Assembly: GCA_938004075.1 (NCBI GenBank)
Contig: CALKWP010000127.1
Coordinates: 1-50,588 of the forward strand
DNA: 50,588 bases
DNA from: an uncultured Methanomassiliicoccales archaeon
GTDB taxonomy: Archaea; Thermoplasmatota; Thermoplasmata; SG8-5
Direction of reading: 5' to 3'
Shown: positions 30,037 through 37,986 of the stretch, in pieces
Numbering within the stretch: position 1 is the first letter of the stretch
Layout of the letters: every line of letters starts with the position of its first letter
Program-made: the position numbers and the translations under genes
The notes under the pieces: generated by a model
Seen by the model: the letters and a program-made list of their open reading frames with translations, nothing else
What the model was told of the DNA's origin: nothing
The model's database searches: none

Positions 30037-30436
30037 CTATTTTTCCTATTAATGCCCGGACAATGGGGTTGGACGGTGCCGTACTCCAGAGCCGGGTTGT
30101 GTGCCGATTTAAACACCTCCCCGGGCTCACGCCCGAGGCTTCCTAAGTATGAGCTCAATTGTCACCAACCCGGTTCAGGAAACCGGGTCACGAACCCGGC
30201 CTCGGATGTTGTTATGCGGGAATCAGCCGGGGCATGATGAAGTTGGCCGGTGCCAGATGAAATCCTCTGGATGAGTCGCATATTCTCGGTAGCATGCCTC
30301 GCCTGTGAGGGCGGGGTCGGTGACAGTACCAATTTCAAAAATCAATCCAAGCCCCGGCTGTAAGGCCCGGGTATGAGACCGGAAAAACGTTCACTGGGTC
30401 ACGTGGCCAACCAACTTTTTAGGGGTAAAAAGTTGA
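30037..30436. other. gene-free GC-rich structured region, possible non-coding RNA
   Basis: No convincing protein gene. Several helices can be seen: GCCCGG/CCGGGC bracketing about 30054-30125, CGAGGC/GCCTCG (30134-30139 with 30199-30204), an 8-bp hairpin ACCCGGTT/AACCGGGT (30168-30175 with 30181-30188), GGCATG/CATGCC (about 30231-30298) with an inner CCAGA/TCTGG stem. I could not match SRP RNA, RNase P RNA or box C/D motifs. Strand is undetermined. It may be an unrecognised RNA or debris between tRNA genes. Confidence 0.35.
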
Positions 30437-30510
30437 AGCCACTGGGGAGATTCGAACTCCCGACCTGCTGATTACAAGTCAGCCGCGCTACCGAGCTATG
30501 CCACAGTGGC
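30437..30510 (-). tRNA. tRNA-Thr (TGT)
   Basis: Reading the minus strand: acceptor GCCACTG pairs with CAGTGGC, anticodon stem GCTGA/TCAGC carries loop CTTGTAA (anticodon TGT), and T-arm is GGGAG-TTCGAAT-CTCCC; the discriminator base is U. 74 bases, no intron, CCA not encoded. The D-arm (GCATAGCTCGGTAGCGC) pairs imperfectly, with only two strong base pairs. Confidence 0.93.
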
Positions 30511-30530
30511 TTATTGTTTGCGTATGAATG

Positions 30531-30650
30531 GCCACTGTGCTTGTCGCGCGGCTGCTTGTCAAGTCTGCCCCGAGACGACGAAGTCGTCGAGGCATGGCCG
30601 ATTCCCGCAGGGATTCGACCAGGGCGCTACCGAGCTATGCCACAGTGTCC
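30531..30650 (-). pseudogene. partial tRNA-Thr duplicate and inverted fragments
   Basis: The 24-base segment 30624-30647 is identical to 30485-30508, the 5' third of tRNA-Thr, 139 bases upstream of it in transcription order. Its acceptor side is preceded by GGA rather than GC, so it cannot pair as in the intact gene, and no matching anticodon arm follows. At 30531-30539 a segment matches the tRNA 5' end in the opposite orientation, and a short hairpin GACGAC-GAA-GTCGTC lies between. A tRNA remnant rather than a working gene. Confidence 0.6.
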
Positions 30651-30690
30651 AAAGGCGGCGCAAGCCACCAAGGAAACATGATAGGATTGA

Positions 30691-30700
30691 TGTATAAAAA
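30691..30700 (-). promoter_or_regulatory. possible TATA box for the tRNA-Thr region
   Basis: On the minus strand TTTTTATACA stands about 40 bases before the partial tRNA-Thr duplicate and 180 bases before the intact tRNA. It may be the ancestral tRNA promoter, with the intact gene now further downstream. AT-rich match only; unconfirmed. Confidence 0.35.
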
Positions 30701-30731
30701 ACTCACACAGCAGTGAATTGAGGTAATAGCC

Positions 30732-31616
30732 CTATTTTCCTCCGTACACCTGGCACCCGTCCTTCTTCACGGTCTTCCTGAACACGGTCAGGAGCTTCTT
30801 GAACACAGGCCCGGGCTTCCCTGTTCCGATGACTCTCCCATCTATCTTGACCACGGGGATGAGTTCTGCCGCGGTGCCGGTCAGGAAGCATTCCTCCGCG
30901 TTGTAGATGTCATGGCGGGTGAGAGTCTTCTTCTCGCATACGTATCCCAGCTGGTTAGCCATGCGGATGACCGAGCTTCTTGTGATGCCGGCAAGCGCGC
31001 CGTCCGATGTGGGCGGGGTCTGCAGGACCTGGTCCTTGAGTATGAATATGTTGTCTCCAGTTCCCTCGGTGACGTAGCCCTGGGAGTTCAGCAGGATGCC
31101 TTCAGGCGAGCCGACGTTGTTCGCCTCTATCTTCGCCATCACGTTGTTGAGGTAATTGAGGGATTTTATCTTGGGATTGATGGCCTCCGCCATGTTCCTG
31201 GTCGTCGGGACCGTCACGACCTCCAATCCCTTGGTGTAATATCCCTCGGGGAACATCTGAATCTTGTCGACAATGATTATGACAGTGGCTTTCGGGCATT
31301 TCCTCGGGTCAAGTCCAAGGTCGCCGACGCCCCTCGTGACCATTAGCCGGATGTAGCAGTCCTTGAATCCGTTCCTTCTCACTGTCTCGACGCACGCATC
31401 CCTCATCTCATCCAGCGTCAGCGGTATCTGCAGCATGATGGTCTTCGCGGATTCGTAGAGCCGTTCGAGGTGGGAATCCAGCCGGAAGATGTTTCCCTCG
31501 TATACCCGTATGCCCTCGAAAATGCCGTCGCCGTAAAGAAGCCCGTGGTCATATACAGATATCCTGGCATTCGATTTTCCGAAATACTTGCCGTCGATGT
31601 AGATGGTGTTTTCCAT
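30732..31616 (-). CDS. ilvE: branched-chain amino acid aminotransferase
   Basis: 294 residues. A class IV (fold type IV) PLP aminotransferase that interconverts Val, Leu or Ile with their 2-oxo acids using glutamate. Seen: N-terminal YDHGLLYGDGIFEGIR, PLP lysine in KSLNYLNN (Lys151), EGTGDNIF for phosphate and ring contacts, and GALAGITRSSV near residue 220. I start at ATG 31616, which has GGTGAT seven bases before it; an in-frame GTG three codons earlier lies inside that site. It begins 19 bases after the AIM24-like gene stops, so both are probably one minus-strand operon. D-amino acid aminotransferase or ADC lyase are less likely given the motif spacing and length. Confidence 0.9.
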   Translation of the reverse strand: MENTIYIDGKYFGKSNARISVYDHGLLYGDGIFEGIRVYEGNIFRLDSHLERLYESAKTIMLQIPLTLDEMRDACVETVRRNGFKDCYIRLMVTRGVGDLGLDPRKCPKATVIIIVDKIQMFPEGYYTKGLEVVTVPTTRNMAEAINPKIKSLNYLNNVMAKIEANNVGSPEGILLNSQGYVTEGTGDNIFILKDQVLQTPPTSDGALAGITRSSVIRMANQLGYVCEKKTLTRHDIYNAEECFLTGTAAELIPVVKIDGRVIGTGKPGPVFKKLLTVFRKTVKKDGCQVYGGK

Positions 31617-31635
31617 GCAAATCACCTGCTGTCAA

Positions 31636-32718
31636 TCACTTTCTGTCCGGGAGATATGGAATCAGGGATGTGGCAAATGCCCCGATAGTCCTTGTCTGGA
31701 GCAGCACTTTTCCAGGTCCGACCAGGTCCGTCACGAGGCCTTCGCCGCTCAGTATGGTGGATTTCCAGTTTCCCACTCTGCGGACGGAGAATTGCATGGT
31801 GTCGGGGAAAGCGACCAGGTGGCCGGTGTCAACAGACAGGATTTCCCCGGGCTGCAGGTCCTTTTCGATTATGGCTCCGAAGGATGTCACCCAGACTTTG
31901 CCCGGGCCGGATGCCCTGAGCATGACGAAGTCGCGCTCCGAAAGGAATCCCTTGAGGCCCTGCCATTTCGTGTCCAGCGTGACTGTTGGATAAGAAGCCA
32001 GGAACGCCCCGCTCTGGAGTATCATTGAGTTTGTTGTCGTGTCCAGCGCTCTGATGTCGCCCATTGTCGGGCCGACCAATGCAAGCTCGCCGGCTCCCCG
32101 TGCAGCGGTGTAAGTGTTCACGAAGAACGATTCTCCGCCCAGGAGAGCGGTGGTCAAACCGCCCTTGCGGCCGTGCGTTTCGATGTCTATGGTGTTGTGC
32201 ATGTACATCATCGCGCCTTTCTCAGTTAGCACCTTTTGTCCGGGTTTCAGGGTGAATATGAGCACGGAGAATGATGGTGAATTCTCGATGCGGCAAACCA
32301 GGTCGGCGCCCATGGGCTGCAGCTGCGCTTGATATTGAGGCGGCGCCTGTTGCGCGTGTGCCTGGTACTGCGGCTGCTGGTGGTACTGGGGCTGCTTTGC
32401 CGGTTGCTGGTACTGAGCATGCGCGGCGGGCTGTTGCTGGTATTGCTGCTGTGCCGGTTGCTGGTAATGAGCAGGTTGCTGTTGCTGGCCTTGATGTGCC
32501 TGATAATGCGGCTGGCTCTGCGGGTGTTGCGCCTGCGGCTGATACTGGGGCTGGGCATGGGGCTGATGAGCGGGCTGCTGGTAATGCGGCTGCCCCTGGG
32601 GGTGCGCCTGTGGTTGGGCTGCGACAGGCTGCTTGTATGCCTGGCAGGTGTGGCAGTACCACTGTTGATATTGCTGTACATAACTCAGGGGGTTCGAACA
32701 TGTTGGGCATTTGTTCAT
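31636..32718 (-). CDS. AIM24-family protein with zinc ribbon and Gln/Pro/His-rich linker
   Basis: 360 residues in three parts. Residues 1-28 form a zinc ribbon (CPTC and CHTC pairs). Residues about 29-135 are almost wholly Gln, Pro, His, Ala and Tyr, with QPQYQ-like short repeats. The remainder (about 140-355) is an AIM24/TIGR00266-type beta-rich domain: a KPGQKVLTEKGAMMYM strand, a GGESFFVNTYTA segment, GEILSVDTGHLVAFP and GEGLVTDLVGPGKVLLQTR. The family has no firm molecular function; AIM24 is tied to mitochondrial inner-membrane organisation in yeast. ATG at 32718 has GGAGATGA upstream. There is no signal peptide, so it is cytoplasmic. The disordered linker could drive multivalent assembly; that is inference. 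Confidence 0.88.
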   Translation of the reverse strand: MNKCPTCSNPLSYVQQYQQWYCHTCQAYKQPVAAQPQAHPQGQPHYQQPAHQPHAQPQYQPQAQHPQSQPHYQAHQGQQQQPAHYQQPAQQQYQQQPAAHAQYQQPAKQPQYHQQPQYQAHAQQAPPQYQAQLQPMGADLVCRIENSPSFSVLIFTLKPGQKVLTEKGAMMYMHNTIDIETHGRKGGLTTALLGGESFFVNTYTAARGAGELALVGPTMGDIRALDTTTNSMILQSGAFLASYPTVTLDTKWQGLKGFLSERDFVMLRASGPGKVWVTSFGAIIEKDLQPGEILSVDTGHLVAFPDTMQFSVRRVGNWKSTILSGEGLVTDLVGPGKVLLQTRTIGAFATSLIPYLPDRK

Positions 32719-32783
32719 GAATTCATCTCCAATTATAATCTAAAACGGAATAACCGAACAGGGATAAAAACCTATGTCGGGCA

Positions 32784-32794
32784 ATAGATATTTA
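32784..32794 (+). promoter_or_regulatory. TATA box for the ABC transporter / RaSEA operon
   Basis: TAGATATTTA lies about 25-30 bases before the ATG at 32817 and no ribosome-binding site is seen, which suggests a leaderless transcript. The AIM24-like gene diverges from the other side of the same 98-base gap. Confidence 0.45.
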
Positions 32795-32816
32795 GCCTGC
32801 AGGCAATCGCCGTTGC

Positions 32817-34130
32817 ATGGCAATTCGAAAATTCGGCGCATTCAGTTACATCAGCCGGAATGTGAGGTGGCGCAGCCTCAGGTCTGCCATCACCATAATC
32901 GGGATTTCCGTTGTCATAGCGTTTTTCATTCTTTTTGCATCCATAAGCCAGGGCTTGAAAGACGACATCATGGCAGAGATTTCCAGGCAGGAAGCCGCGC
33001 TGGCCGAGCAACGCTCTGGTTACATCACCCTGATGAACATGGACCCGTTCAACATGGACATGTTCAATGACACGGAGCTGAACGCGCTGGACACCTTCAT
33101 CGGCGATTATTGTGCAGAGCGCAACACAACCGGAGAGGTCTATCCCCTGGCGATCAATTTCCTGGAATCCGCTGAGGCCGGTTCCGAGGATATGTTCATA
33201 CTGTTCGGCATCGACCCCGAGAAAGGCATAAAGTACGATTTCATAAATTTCAACGCCGAGACCGCCAATGTCCAGGGGCAATTTCTGAGCTCGGACACGG
33301 ATGCGCAGGTGATACTTGGGAACAGCGTCTGGAAGACCAATTACCCCGGCACGAAGGTGGGAGATGTCATCGAAGTGAAGACGCTATCGTTCATGGATGG
33401 CGGGGCGACCACGATAAGGAACGTCACAATCACCGGGATACTGGAACCCAGCATTGTTTACAATAATTTTGCTGCGATGCCTATCCACTTTCTCCTCAAC
33501 CAGACCGGGCTTTACGATGCCCAGGCCGGCGAGTACAGCTATTTCTTCATCTCGGTTTACATCGATGACGCCTCGCTGATCGATTTTTCCGAGGTGAAAG
33601 CCGGAATCAGGGACATCACCGGAATTAATGACAGGGGCATAAGCGACAATGAGAATTACATCAAGCGCACGATACTGGCGCATGAGAAGGAGATTGAGAA
33701 GCAGGAGGAGATGCGCAGAACGATTGACGGCTGGCTTCTGGCGGTGATACTGTTGCTCAGCATCATCACTGTGGTGGGCATCAGCAACACCATGCTGATG
33801 AGCGTCACCGAGCGCCGAAGGGAGATCGGCACGCTGAAAGCGGTCGGAATCCAGAAATCGAAGATCTACCAGATAGTCCTGGGCGAGGCCCTGCTGCTTG
33901 CCGCGCTATCGCTTGTTATCGGCGGCATAATAGGTCTGGCTTTGACTGCAATTTTCGATTACCAGTACGAGGCGGAGGCCGGCGGCATCTTCTTCGCTCC
34001 CACATCCTTGACCCCGTTTGTCTTCCTCTACGTTGTCGGCATTAGCCTTGGGGTGTCCATGCTTGCCGCACTTTATCCTGCATGGAGGGCTGCCCGCCTG
34101 GAGCCCACGGAGGCGTTGCGCTATGAGTGA
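32817..34130 (+). CDS. MacB/FtsX-type ABC transporter permease
   Basis: 437 residues. One N-terminal transmembrane helix (about 22-45) is followed by a large extracytoplasmic MacB_PCD-like domain (about 46-305) and three C-terminal helices of the FtsX domain, with VTERRREIGTLKAVGI after the first and PAWRAARLEPTEALRYE at the end. This four-span layout belongs to the LolC/MacB mechanotransmission class rather than to channel-type importers. Its partner is the ATPase that overlaps its last 8 bases. Substrates of archaeal members are unknown; action at the cell envelope, for example moving lipoproteins, peptides or surface proteins, is the family expectation. Leaderless start inferred from the TATA box. 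Confidence 0.92.
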   Translation: MAIRKFGAFSYISRNVRWRSLRSAITIIGISVVIAFFILFASISQGLKDDIMAEISRQEAALAEQRSGYITLMNMDPFNMDMFNDTELNALDTFIGDYCAERNTTGEVYPLAINFLESAEAGSEDMFILFGIDPEKGIKYDFINFNAETANVQGQFLSSDTDAQVILGNSVWKTNYPGTKVGDVIEVKTLSFMDGGATTIRNVTITGILEPSIVYNNFAAMPIHFLLNQTGLYDAQAGEYSYFFISVYIDDASLIDFSEVKAGIRDITGINDRGISDNENYIKRTILAHEKEIEKQEEMRRTIDGWLLAVILLLSIITVVGISNTMLMSVTERRREIGTLKAVGIQKSKIYQIVLGEALLLAALSLVIGGIIGLALTAIFDYQYEAEAGGIFFAPTSLTPFVFLYVVGISLGVSMLAALYPAWRAARLEPTEALRYE

Positions 34131-34791
34131 TGCCATAATCCAGGCCAGAAAGATATGCAAGACCTACCGCATGGGCAAGGTTGACATCAGGGCGGTTGAG
34201 AACATTGACCTTGACATCGCGAAGGGCAGTTTCACATCACTGGCGGGGGCAAGCGGCGCCGGGAAATCGACGCTGCTGCACATCATCGGATGCCTTGACC
34301 GCCCCACGTCCGGCGATGTATCCATCAACGGGCTCGAGATTGCCAGGATGAGCGATTCCGAGCTGACAAAGTTCCGCAGCAGGAATCTCGGGTTCGTGTT
34401 CCAGTTCTTCAATCTCATTCCCACGCTGACTGCTCTGGAGAATGTCCTGGTGCCGACAATGTTCGACAGGGACCAGGACCGCGAAAGGGCACTGAAGCTC
34501 CTGGGCCAGGTCGGCCTTTCTGGCAGGACCGAGCATCACCCTGGAGAACTCAGCGGCGGGGAGCGGCAGAGGGTGGCCATCGCAAGAGCGCTGATCAACG
34601 ACCCCCCGATAATCCTGGCTGACGAGCCGACAGGCAACCTGGATTCCCAGACCGGGCTCGAGATAATCGAGCTGTTCAGGCAGTTGAACAGGCAGGGCAA
34701 GACAATCGTTCTGGTGACTCATGAGAAGGATGTCGCCAGTTACGCAGACAGAGTCATTACATTGAAGGACGGGAGGTTGCTGGATGTCTAG
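34123..34791 (+). CDS. ABC transporter ATP-binding protein (LolD/MacB family)
   Basis: 222 residues. ATP hydrolysis subunit of the preceding permease. Walker A GASGAGKST (42-50), Q-loop FVFQFFN, signature LSGGERQRVAIARAL, Walker B IILADEPTGNLD and H-loop VTHE are all present, so it should be active. The start is ATG 34123 within the permease end (8-base overlap), with CGGAGGCG as ribosome-binding site; the open frame extends further upstream, but those residues are shadow of the permease. It overlaps the RaSEA gene by 8 bases at the other end, so translation of the three is coupled. Confidence 0.95.
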   Translation: MSDAIIQARKICKTYRMGKVDIRAVENIDLDIAKGSFTSLAGASGAGKSTLLHIIGCLDRPTSGDVSINGLEIARMSDSELTKFRSRNLGFVFQFFNLIPTLTALENVLVPTMFDRDQDRERALKLLGQVGLSGRTEHHPGELSGGERQRVAIARALINDPPIILADEPTGNLDSQTGLEIIELFRQLNRQGKTIVLVTHEKDVASYADRVITLKDGRLLDV

Positions 34792-35779
34792 AAAGAGAAT
34801 CGACCCGCTGGAGCCGGTTTCAGTATGGTCCGAGAAGGATATGGTTGAGGGAAAAATCGAGGACGCGCTCGTGGTGATAATCAGGAGCCGGGGCTGCTAC
34901 TGGGCCAGGCAGTCCGGGTGCCTGATGTGCGGGTACAACAATGATTGCACTGACGGGGTGACTGCAGAAGACCTGGTCATCCAGTTCGGAAAGGCCATGG
35001 AGAGGCATTCCGGCCAGAATTACATAAAGATTTACACGTCAGGCAGCTTCCTGGACCCCAGGGAGGTCGAGCCAGCCGCCAGGGACAGGATTCTTGAATT
35101 GGCAGGCGCCAGATCAGGCAAGGTTCTGGTGGAATCAAGGCCGGAGTTCGTGAACACGGAGTCTTTGGCATCCGCATACAGGTTCGTGAAGCACCTGGAG
35201 ATAGCCATCGGCCTGGAAACGGCCGATGACGGGCTTCGAGCCAGAAGCATCAACAAGGGTTTCCTGTTCAGGGACTTCGAGAGGGCCTGCAAGGCGGCCA
35301 GCGAGTCCGAAGCCAGCATTCGGACATACCTGCTCCTGAAGCCGCCATATGTCTCAGAATCCCAGGCAATTCTGGACGTTGTGGAATCCGCCCGAAAGGC
35401 CGGCCCCATGAGCCAGACCATTTCCATCAACCCGGTCAACGTGCAGCGCGGCACCAGGGTGGAGGAGATGTGGAAGAAAGGCCAATACAGGCCGCCATGG
35501 CTCTGGAGCCTGGTCGAAGCAATGAGGAAAGCCGGGGAAGTGACTGACGCCAGGATAGTTTCGGCGCCTTCCGGCGGCGGCTCCAGAAGGGGCGCTCACA
35601 ATTGCGGGAAATGCGACGATGCAATCCTGAAAGCTGTGGAAACATCCTCTCTGGGCGGCGGGATGGAGGCTTTGATAATGCCGAAATGCTCATGCCACGA
35701 AAGATGGCTGGACTACCTGGAAGTCGAACCATTCATGGGTTCCGTCGGGGACATCGAGAAGCTTGCCGAACCGCAATGA
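34784..35779 (+). CDS. raSEA: archaeosine synthase radical-SAM subunit (RaSEA)
   Basis: 331 residues. COG1244/TIGR01210-type radical-SAM protein. The cluster Cys are in RGCYWARQSGCLMCGY (C38, C46, C49), the unusual C-x7-C-x2-C spacing of this family instead of CxxxCxxC. Other family marks: YTSGSFLDPREV, VESRPEFV, AIGLETADDGLR, LLKPPYVSE and a C-terminal Cys group (CGKCDD, MPKCSCHERW) likely to bind metal. In the known pathway ArcS puts lysine on preQ0 at tRNA position 15 and RaSEA releases archaeosine by radical chemistry. ArcS is not in this window. ATG 34784 overlaps the ABC ATPase by 8 bases, with GGGAGG upstream. A different radical-SAM tRNA enzyme such as Elp3 is less likely. Confidence 0.88.
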   Translation: MSRKRIDPLEPVSVWSEKDMVEGKIEDALVVIIRSRGCYWARQSGCLMCGYNNDCTDGVTAEDLVIQFGKAMERHSGQNYIKIYTSGSFLDPREVEPAARDRILELAGARSGKVLVESRPEFVNTESLASAYRFVKHLEIAIGLETADDGLRARSINKGFLFRDFERACKAASESEASIRTYLLLKPPYVSESQAILDVVESARKAGPMSQTISINPVNVQRGTRVEEMWKKGQYRPPWLWSLVEAMRKAGEVTDARIVSAPSGGGSRRGAHNCGKCDDAILKAVETSSLGGGMEALIMPKCSCHERWLDYLEVEPFMGSVGDIEKLAEPQ

Positions 35780-35808
35780 TTTTGTATGCTCGCGGGATTG
35801 GTTCCGGC

Positions 35809-36285
35809 ATGTCTGTATTATCTGATGGCGGAATACTGAAGGCGATGAAGGGCGGGGAGCTGGCAATCGAGAATTTCATCGAGAAGAACCTCACTCCGAA
35901 CGGGTACGATCTCACGATATCCGAGATCAAGGTCGGCCAGGAAGGGGAGACCCGGAAAGCCGGCGATGTGACAATCCCGCCGGGCGCATGGTTCGCGGTA
36001 AGCACACTTGAGTACATCAAATGCGGGCCGCAGATAACTACCCAGCTATGGATACGCACCTCCTGGGCCAGAAAGGGAATCATCTCCAGCTTCGGCAAGG
36101 TCGATGCCGGTTTTGAAGGGACTCTGACCTTGTCCGCTCACAATTCATCGGACCGGGAAGTCGTCATCCCCATTGGCCAGAGATTCGCACAGATTGTTTT
36201 CGAGCGTCTTGATGCGCCATCGGAGAAGGTGTACGCCCAGCGCTCCGGGAACTATCAGGGGCAGAGAGGGGTGAAGCTGTCGTGA
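35809..36285 (+). CDS. dcd: dCTP deaminase / dUTPase family protein
   Basis: 158 residues from ATG 35809, which aligns with family N-termini (MSVLSDGGIL). An ATG at 35776 overlaps the previous stop as ATGA and would add 11 residues, so coupling there is possible. Family motifs: LTPNGYDLTI near 28-37, RTSWARKG (83-90), KVDAGFEGTLTL (98-109), QRFAQIVFERL and YQGQRGVKLS at the end, the last being typical of Dcd. The Glu that acts as general base in Dcd (LEF/LEI after GFxGxIT) is Ser109 here in TLSAHN, which raises the possibility that it is a dUTPase or a relaxed member. It serves pyrimidine nucleotide balance. It overlaps the HAD gene by four bases (GTGA). Confidence 0.8.
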   Translation: MSVLSDGGILKAMKGGELAIENFIEKNLTPNGYDLTISEIKVGQEGETRKAGDVTIPPGAWFAVSTLEYIKCGPQITTQLWIRTSWARKGIISSFGKVDAGFEGTLTLSAHNSSDREVVIPIGQRFAQIVFERLDAPSEKVYAQRSGNYQGQRGVKLS

Positions 36286-36983
36286 TACGGGCGGTGCTAT
36301 TCGACCTGGGGGACACCCTGATAACTGCCAGGGACACCGAGGAAACCTTTCAAATCATACTTCGGGAGAAAGGCGTGGATGTGAGCCTGGAAGACATCAG
36401 GAAGGCCCATGCCGCTGCAACCGAGACGTTCGTGAAAGAGCACAAGGACATGAGGCCGCCGGACGCAAGGGACTTCAACGAGATTTACGCCAAGTGGAAT
36501 GACGCGGTAGTCAGGGAACTCGGCCTGAAAAAGAAAGGCCTGGGCAAGTACATCAACCAGCGCTGGTTCCAGGTCGTCGGGCTTCAAGCGTACGATGATT
36601 CCGCCCCTGTCCTGGGCAGGCTATCGGCAATGGGCCTGCGCATCGGCATCGTGACCAACGGGTACCGCGAGGAGATCGACGAGATATTCAGCATCATTGG
36701 CGGGCCTATGAAAAGCCGAATGTTCGATGTCATTGTGGGCCGCGATACCGCAGGCGCCAGCAAGCCGGACCCGCGGCCGTTCCTGCACGCCGCCGGAACG
36801 CTCGGCCTCCGCCCGGACGAGGTCATGCATGTGGGCGACAGGTACGATAAAGACTACATCGGCGCGCAGGGCGCTGGCATGGTCCCGGTGCTCATCCTCC
36901 GGGGAAGAAAGGTGCCGGCCGGGGTTCCGGACGATGTGACCACCATCCAGACGCTTGACGAACTGGTAAATCTCATTCGATGA
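36282..36983 (+). CDS. HAD-superfamily hydrolase
   Basis: 233 residues, GTG start overlapping the previous stop as GTGA. Motif I FDLGDTL (nucleophile Asp8; the usual second Asp at +2 is Gly, with Asp at +3), motif II Thr in GIVTNGYRE, motif III Lys in SKPDPRPF, motif IV GDRYDKDYIGA. The alpha-helical cap lies between motifs I and II (about 15-100), a subfamily I layout like phosphoglycolate phosphatase or haloacid dehalogenase. The substrate cannot be named. It is last gene of the overlapping operon and converges on trm5 with an 11-base overlap at the 3' ends. Confidence 0.88.
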   Translation: MIRAVLFDLGDTLITARDTEETFQIILREKGVDVSLEDIRKAHAAATETFVKEHKDMRPPDARDFNEIYAKWNDAVVRELGLKKKGLGKYINQRWFQVVGLQAYDDSAPVLGRLSAMGLRIGIVTNGYREEIDEIFSIIGGPMKSRMFDVIVGRDTAGASKPDPRPFLHAAGTLGLRPDEVMHVGDRYDKDYIGAQGAGMVPVLILRGRKVPAGVPDDVTTIQTLDELVNLIR

Positions 36984-37977
36984 CCAGCAGGTCGAAGCAA
37001 TACATTTTCTGGGTGGGCGAATAGGTGTGGACCTCATGCACCTTCCCGAATTTCAGCTTCCTCTTCTTCGATTGAGCCAGATGCAGTATCCCTTTCTCGA
37101 TTATCTTCAGGGTATCAGATTCGAGTATGAGGTAGAGATGTATCGTCCCGCCGGGATTAACGACATCCAGTGCCACGTCCAGGAAGTCTATCGCCGTATG
37201 CGGGAGGTTCATGATAATCCGGTCCGGCCTCGGGAGCTGGGGCGCTATGTCCCTGGCGTCGCCCAGCATGGGGGAAACGCATTTAATCTTATTTAATTTT
37301 ATATTTTCAATTATATATTTTATCGCTTCCGGATTCTTGTCAATCGCGTAGACGCTCCCGGGCTTTCCCGTCGCTGCCAGCATGATGGAGAATGGCCCGA
37401 CGCCGCAGAACATATCAAGTATCCGCTCGCCGGGCTTGCACAGATCGGCGATGCGCTTCCTCTCGGTTGCCAGCCTGGGGGAGAAATATACATTGGCGAG
37501 GTCCATGCCGTACCGGTAGCCGTATTCCTTCTGCACCGTTGTTGTGCGATTCTCCCCTGCCAGTATCTCCAGGTCGCGGGTGCGGTACTCGCCCTTCACG
37601 CCCCTGTCGATCGTTACCACTTTTGCATTCTTGCTGGTCTCCAGCAGCGCCTCGGCAATGTCCCTGGCGTGAGGCAGAAGCTCATCTATGAGTTTGAGAA
37701 CGAAGATATCTCCCACTATGTCGAACGAGCTTGGGAGCAGCTCCATGAGTCCGGGAGGCAGCGTCAGAAGCTCAGTGTAATGCCTGGGGCGCTGCAATTC
37801 CTCCAGGTCCATCTCCTGAACCGGGTGGCAGAGACCCTGCGGGTCCGTGATGGGAAGGAAAACCCTGTGGCCATCATTGAGTATCTTGACGTCCATCCTC
37901 AGCACGCCCGCCTCTGAAAGCTTTTTACGTATGTTCTCCCCTTCCTCCTTGGGAACGATGACGCACAGACACTTCAT
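36973..37977 (-). CDS. trm5: tRNA (guanine(37)-N1)-methyltransferase Trm5
   Basis: 334 residues. Class I SAM-dependent methyltransferase that makes m1G37 next to the anticodon and prevents frameshifting. Visible are an N-terminal D1-like domain (1-60), the linker region with RGVKGEYRTRDLEILAG, YGYRYGMDLANVYFSPRLATER (about 152-173), SAM-binding DMFCGVGPFS (188-197), acidic YAIDKNP, and the catalytic-loop MNLPH (Asn257). The length matches archaeal Trm5. An AT-rich patch (37279-37325) stands out from the GC-rich surroundings but codes for a Lys/Ile/Asn-rich helix. It starts 9 bases from the divergent dphB start, and a likely TATA (ATTATTC-like, about 37995-38003) sits inside dphB. TYW2/Taw22 paralogs are a less likely alternative. 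Confidence 0.9.
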   Translation of the reverse strand: MKCLCVIVPKEEGENIRKKLSEAGVLRMDVKILNDGHRVFLPITDPQGLCHPVQEMDLEELQRPRHYTELLTLPPGLMELLPSSFDIVGDIFVLKLIDELLPHARDIAEALLETSKNAKVVTIDRGVKGEYRTRDLEILAGENRTTTVQKEYGYRYGMDLANVYFSPRLATERKRIADLCKPGERILDMFCGVGPFSIMLAATGKPGSVYAIDKNPEAIKYIIENIKLNKIKCVSPMLGDARDIAPQLPRPDRIIMNLPHTAIDFLDVALDVVNPGGTIHLYLILESDTLKIIEKGILHLAQSKKRKLKFGKVHEVHTYSPTQKMYCFDLLVIE

Positions 37978-37986
37978 GGTGGTGAC

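Noticed and set aside
29784..30158. Antisense 124-residue frame across the tRNA-Arg gene
   Set aside because: It overlies the tRNA exons and intron; composition is that of a structured RNA region.
30230..30300. Box C/D guide RNA suggested by ATGATGA
   Set aside because: No matching CTGA D or D' box at proper spacing.
30037..30436. SRP RNA or RNase P RNA
   Set aside because: Neither the GGAAG/AGCAGC S-domain signature nor the GAGGAAAGUCC-type P4 motif is present on either strand.
30485..30647. Attachment-site repeats of an integrated element
   Set aside because: The two tRNA-Thr segments are only 139 bases apart with no integrase or cargo, so local duplication is simpler.
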